DNA of 33,113 bases, from assembly GCA_003151985.1 (NCBI GenBank), contig PLZC01000265.1, positions 1-33,113 on the forward strand. Direction: 5' to 3'. This document shows, piece after piece, positions 29,514 to 33,113 of this stretch. The notes beneath the pieces were generated by a model. It had not been told where the DNA came from and ran no database searches. It saw only the letters and a program-made list of their open reading frames with translations. The translations under genes and the position numbers were made by a program. The DNA is from Acidobacteriaceae bacterium (GTDB lineage Bacteria; Acidobacteriota; Terriglobia; Terriglobales; Acidobacteriaceae). Each line of letters begins with the position of its first letter. Position 1 is the first letter of the stretch.

Positions 29514-32500
29514 GTCTGCCAAGTCCGCTGCACCGGCGTGATTCTCATCGAGCTTCAGCACTTTTCGGAGAAGCGCGCGAGCCCGCTTTGTGTCTCCCAA
29601 ACCCGCGAGAGCCTGCGCTTGCAGGAAGGTTGCCAATATGTCCTGACGCTGCTTCAAATCTTCGTCGAGGAGGAGCATGGCGGGCAAGGATGTGGCAAAA
29701 TAATCGATCGTCGGCGTTTCTCGTTCCAACTGCAGAGCGTGGTCATGGATCTCCTGGAACAACGCAGCGGCCTTCTCCGACTGTCCCAACTTTTCGAGCG
29801 CCAAGGCGGTCCACCAAGTGGTTTCAGAGATGGCATGGACTTGCATCTGAGAAAAATCCCCTTCGCGCGCGACTGCTCGATTCCACCACTTTGCGGCCTC
29901 GTCTTTCTTCCCCAGCGCGTCGTTGGCCACTCCCATCCAATAGTCGATGGCGCTATGGCTTGCAAGCAAATGTCTTGCTTCGCTCAACGATTGCGGCGGA
30001 TTGAGAGCAGCTTCAAAATGAAAGATAGCAACTGCCGGCTGGTTATTTCCCAACGCCGATTGCCCGAGCATGAGTTGGGCTCGAACATATTGTGCGAGTA
30101 CGAGTCCCTCGCCACCCTCCCACGGTTGAAAGTGACGCGCGAGCAATAACTTCAACGCATCGGAGGGACGTTTCTGCTGATTCAAGAGCGTGGCGAGTTC
30201 CACGGTAAGATCGTCGCGGGTCTCTACCAGATCGCGCACGGTTTCAAGAGCTGCCAGCCTGGACGCAGGCGGCTCTCCAATGCGCTTGAGCAACTGATCG
30301 TATTCATAAACGATCCGGGCATCTTGTGGAGAAAGCGATCTTGCCTGCTCGAATGCGTGGCGCGACTTTTGCTCATCGTGACGAATGTTGTAGTAGGCAA
30401 AGCCGAGGTTTCGCCACGCTGTGGGGAATGTGGAATCCAAAGCGGCGGCACGTTCCCACAACTCGATGGCTTCTTCATGGCGGCGGCGATCATAGAGAAG
30501 GTTGCCTAGATAGTATCGTGCGCGGGAGTCTTGCGGATGCACCCGGATGGCCTCTTCGAGCAGTACCATCTCGTCCAGGCGACTGGGAAATACATAGGTC
30601 GAGTCGGCCTCAGCGGCACAACGATAAGCAGCAGAGCTTTCTTCGTTGCGGCCAAGATGTACGCAGACAAATCCCAGGGCATATGCAAGCATCGCCGCAC
30701 TACCGTCCTGGACTTGATTGCGGGGCGCGGAGAGAACCCGGTAAACATCCTCAAGCATTCCGGCGCGCAGGAGATCGAAGACAAGATCGAGAGTTTGACC
30801 ACCCTGTGGCACTTCGCCAGAGTTTAAATACCTGCTCCAGATGTCAAGTGGATCAAGCGCGCGCGTCGCCTGCAACATGAGCGCAGAGTCGTCCTGACGT
30901 CCCATTCTCTGCAGGATCATGGTTTGCAGATTTCGCGCATTCAGGTTGTCGGCGTCGGTCCGCAGGGATCTTTGAATGTGATCGAGGGCGCTGGCCCACG
31001 CTCGGTTTACGCAGTCGATCTCGGCAAGGCGATGATACGCGGGCCCGCGCCATGCGGCATTCCATGTGGACTTGTAGAAGGCCTCATGGGCTTGCTCCAG
31101 ACGACGCTGGAATAGCAGCGCAAGGCCAAGGTTGTAGTGCGGCTCTCCGTCGTATGGGTTTGGATTGCGCTCGGTGAGGCGTGCGATCGAGGTGCGAAGA
31201 AACTGTTCCGCGATTGCGAATTCACCGCGCCGAAGATGCCACCGGCCCAATGCGCAATTAGTACGGCTGTCCTGCGGATCGCGGCGAAGCGCCTCGCTCC
31301 AATAGGGCTCCGGACTGCGGGTTGCGTGGCGGTACTGCTCCAGATGCAAGCCGATGAGATAGAGCTGGTCATTGGTCGCGACTTCGCCTGGCGGGGGTGG
31401 TTCCGTTGCGACTTCCGGCCTCTCTACGGGCGTGGTTTCCGACGGAGCATAACGCAGCACCGTTTCGCCGGCAGACTCCAGAACCACTTCAAGATCCTGA
31501 ATCGCGGCAGGAACGGAAAACTCGATACTGACGGGAGACTCCGGCTTCAAATCCTCGACATGCGCCGCATTTTCACGCTGATTGTAATTCAGACGAATTG
31601 AACTTCCGGGCATCGCACGCGTGACCATCAGGTGCAGCCGCACAGCGTCCCCTTGCCTCTCAACGCGGAGAGCGGCGTCGGTATTGGCGAAGTCGGGCAC
31701 GCCTATTTTGCGGATCGGATACCAGAACTGGCTAAAGGTCTTGGTTTCACCCGGTGCAAGAAATGAAAAGTCGGGCTGATTATCGGTGTAGGCTCCTGCC
31801 ATTAACTCGATGTATGGACCATCGGAATCAGTCAGGCTGCGGTCCCAGGCATATCCGAATTCGTGGTTGCCCCAGGTCCACTGCTTCTTTCCCGGAGCGA
31901 CGTGGTGATTGGCCACATACACGACGCCCGCCTGCTGTGCGTGATCGTATCCTCCGGCAAAGTCCCCTTTCGAGCCGATGGCCATGTAACTTGTAGGTAC
32001 CGGAATGTTGGCATACCAGCTCAGATCGTTGGCCGCGTAAGAACCATCGGGCAAGAAGTGCGCGGGCTTCTCTTGCTCCGGAACGCCGGATGTCGCGCGC
32101 TTTCCATAGTCGACGCCGTAGTAAGTTCCCTGACTAAGTGGAAACTCGGTTACTGCACGCTTGGCGTGATCCGCGACAAAGCAAACATCCCTGGGAAAGA
32201 ACGACTGGAATTTTTCGTGAACGCGCGTTGCAACGTTAGCCCACCATAGGAATGTCTGCGTATCCGTCGTGCGGTTATAGAGGCGCACCTTCAATTCGAG
32301 ATACGCCTTTCCCGGACGCAGGCAGAGGCCGTGCATCCCCTTCATTCGCAACATGGGATCGTGATCGCTGCACCAGACAGTGATGGAAGCATCCGCATCG
32401 CGCTCGATAAACACTTCGACGGGCATGAAGGTTGCGGGCCGGTGATGCTGCGGCCAATTGAACTCGACACCTCCGGAGATCCAAGGTCCCGCAAGTCCAA

Positions 32501-32906
32501 CCAGGGCGGGCTTGATCACGTTTTGGCGGTAGAAGAAATCGTAATTGCCGATCTTGTCATAGCCGACATGAATGCGGCCACCTATTTCCGGCAGCATCAT
32601 CAAGCGAAGAAATTCATTTTCGAGATGAACTGCTTTCCAGCTACGATTCTTCGGGACAGTGTCCACTCGATCGATTACGGGCAACGGGTAGACGCGCCCG
32701 CTGCTGCCCTGGTAAACACGTTTTTCCAGGAAGAGTGGATTCGGATCCGGCTTGGCAGGCATATAAGACCGAATCGCCACGGGCTGTTCCCAAGCCTTGA
32801 CGATGCCTGTCTCTGTTGGCGGGGCGAGGGGAAGCTGCAAATCCGAGAAACCATCTTCGGCGCTCAAGGCTTCCTGTCCGGGTTTTGAATTAGTTCGATG
32901 TACCAT
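29487..32906 (-). CDS. DUF5107 domain plus TPR-repeat protein
   Basis: About 1139 residues from ATG 32906, with GGGA upstream; the track start 37 residues earlier has none. Residues about 60-380 form the DUF5107 domain (PEIGGRIHVGYDKIGNYDFF, then GGVEFNWPQHHRP and NHEFGYAWDRSLTDSDGP), which resembles a galactose-mutarotase-like beta-sandwich of carbohydrate-active proteins. A beta linker (380-540) leads to at least eight TPR-like helical repeats in the C-terminal half (for example ARYYLGNLLYDRRRHEEAIE, AWRNLGFAYYNIRHDEQKS). No signal peptide was seen, so it is probably cytoplasmic. The family is common next to sugar-handling genes, but its reaction is not established to my knowledge. The upstream region has an 11-bp inverted repeat pair. 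Confidence 0.85.
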   Translation of the reverse strand: MVHRTNSKPGQEALSAEDGFSDLQLPLAPPTETGIVKAWEQPVAIRSYMPAKPDPNPLFLEKRVYQGSSGRVYPLPVIDRVDTVPKNRSWKAVHLENEFLRLMMLPEIGGRIHVGYDKIGNYDFFYRQNVIKPALVGLAGPWISGGVEFNWPQHHRPATFMPVEVFIERDADASITVWCSDHDPMLRMKGMHGLCLRPGKAYLELKVRLYNRTTDTQTFLWWANVATRVHEKFQSFFPRDVCFVADHAKRAVTEFPLSQGTYYGVDYGKRATSGVPEQEKPAHFLPDGSYAANDLSWYANIPVPTSYMAIGSKGDFAGGYDHAQQAGVVYVANHHVAPGKKQWTWGNHEFGYAWDRSLTDSDGPYIELMAGAYTDNQPDFSFLAPGETKTFSQFWYPIRKIGVPDFANTDAALRVERQGDAVRLHLMVTRAMPGSSIRLNYNQRENAAHVEDLKPESPVSIEFSVPAAIQDLEVVLESAGETVLRYAPSETTPVERPEVATEPPPPGEVATNDQLYLIGLHLEQYRHATRSPEPYWSEALRRDPQDSRTNCALGRWHLRRGEFAIAEQFLRTSIARLTERNPNPYDGEPHYNLGLALLFQRRLEQAHEAFYKSTWNAAWRGPAYHRLAEIDCVNRAWASALDHIQRSLRTDADNLNARNLQTMILQRMGRQDDSALMLQATRALDPLDIWSRYLNSGEVPQGGQTLDLVFDLLRAGMLEDVYRVLSAPRNQVQDGSAAMLAYALGFVCVHLGRNEESSAAYRCAAEADSTYVFPSRLDEMVLLEEAIRVHPQDSRARYYLGNLLYDRRRHEEAIELWERAAALDSTFPTAWRNLGFAYYNIRHDEQKSRHAFEQARSLSPQDARIVYEYDQLLKRIGEPPASRLAALETVRDLVETRDDLTVELATLLNQQKRPSDALKLLLARHFQPWEGGEGLVLAQYVRAQLMLGQSALGNNQPAVAIFHFEAALNPPQSLSEARHLLASHSAIDYWMGVANDALGKKDEAAKWWNRAVAREGDFSQMQVHAISETTWWTALALEKLGQSEKAAALFQEIHDHALQLERETPTIDYFATSLPAMLLLDEDLKQRQDILATFLQAQALAGLGDTKRARALLRKVLKLDENHAGAADLADLLTRSNES

Positions 32907-33036
32907 TATTTTCCCATGAGAAGAGTGATTTACAACTTTCTGAACTTGTCCAATTCCGCAGCAGGTAAGTGAGTTGAGATATGATATTGCCGTTCTTCCC
33001 CAGCCTCTAGCCCGCATTATTCGTGAAGCCTGAGTT

Positions 33037-33105
33037 AGCGAAAGCCTTTTGTGCTACAAACATGTTGACGAGACAGTGTTTATCGCACATTGAGAGGCTT
33101 TCGCT
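33037..33105. promoter_or_regulatory. Inverted repeat pair upstream of the DUF5107-TPR gene
   Basis: AGCGAAAGCCT (33037-33047) and its exact reverse complement AGGCTTTCGCT (33095-33105) are 47 bases apart, 130-200 bases upstream of the gene. The spacing, about five or six helical turns, would suit looping by a dimeric or tetrameric repressor, such as a LacI-type sugar regulator. No regulator gene is visible in the window. Confidence 0.45.
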
Positions 33106-33113
33106 TGACCGAT

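Overview
The window looks like chromosomal DNA from a soil Acidobacteriota, probably class Terriglobia. This is an inference from three things: the gene families present (secreted GH106-type rhamnosidase, DUF5107-TPR protein, CBM9-like protein, Tat-exported sugar isomerase), fairly high G+C with TTG/GTG starts, and 'GGCACGACTnnAGTCGTGCC' hairpin repeats of a kind I associate with that class. No rRNA gene, complete tRNA gene or CRISPR array was seen.

Bases 1-14.3 kb are accessory DNA. They hold a fragment resembling a sugar kinase start, a tyrosine integrase cut before its catalytic domain, small hypothetical genes, long gene-poor stretches and a two-gene unit with an AT-hook-like and Cys-rich protein (4660-5847). 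A secreted GH106-type glycosidase (6709-9558) follows, then Cys-rich and hypothetical genes, one of which is broken by an 11-bp tandem duplication. An excisionase-like gene with a clear terminator sits just before a 25-nt tRNA 3'-end fragment (12885-12909) that looks like an attachment site. Beyond it are a DUF433 antitoxin gene with a broken PIN-like toxin partner and an intact serine recombinase closed by a UUCG terminator. The most unusual part is non-coding: at least 14 different short palindromes packed into 3336-4106, with related ones at 2799 and 6133-6450. A second hairpin-rich region with 43-bp tandem repeats lies at 11.1-11.9 kb.

From 14.5 kb the DNA is mostly metabolic. A minus-strand operon (18353 to 14569) encodes a Gfo/Idh/MocA dehydrogenase, a cytoplasmic TIM-barrel sugar isomerase, a Tat-exported relative and a 3-hydroxyisobutyrate/tartronate-semialdehyde reductase-type enzyme. 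Its genes overlap or nearly touch, and it probably breaks down a sugar, polyol or sugar acid. A ribokinase gene follows on the plus strand. Remnants of an IS3-type transposase and of a type ISP restriction-modification enzyme, plus hairpin repeats, mark the gaps.

The right third holds a MaoC-phosphotransacetylase fusion whose MaoC half lacks its usual catalytic residues, and a hyuA-hyuB pair for 5-oxoproline, hydantoin or a similar substrate. Divergent from hyuA is an MFS transporter followed by a CBM9-like protein. The window ends with a large DUF5107-TPR protein that runs convergently into the CBM9 gene.
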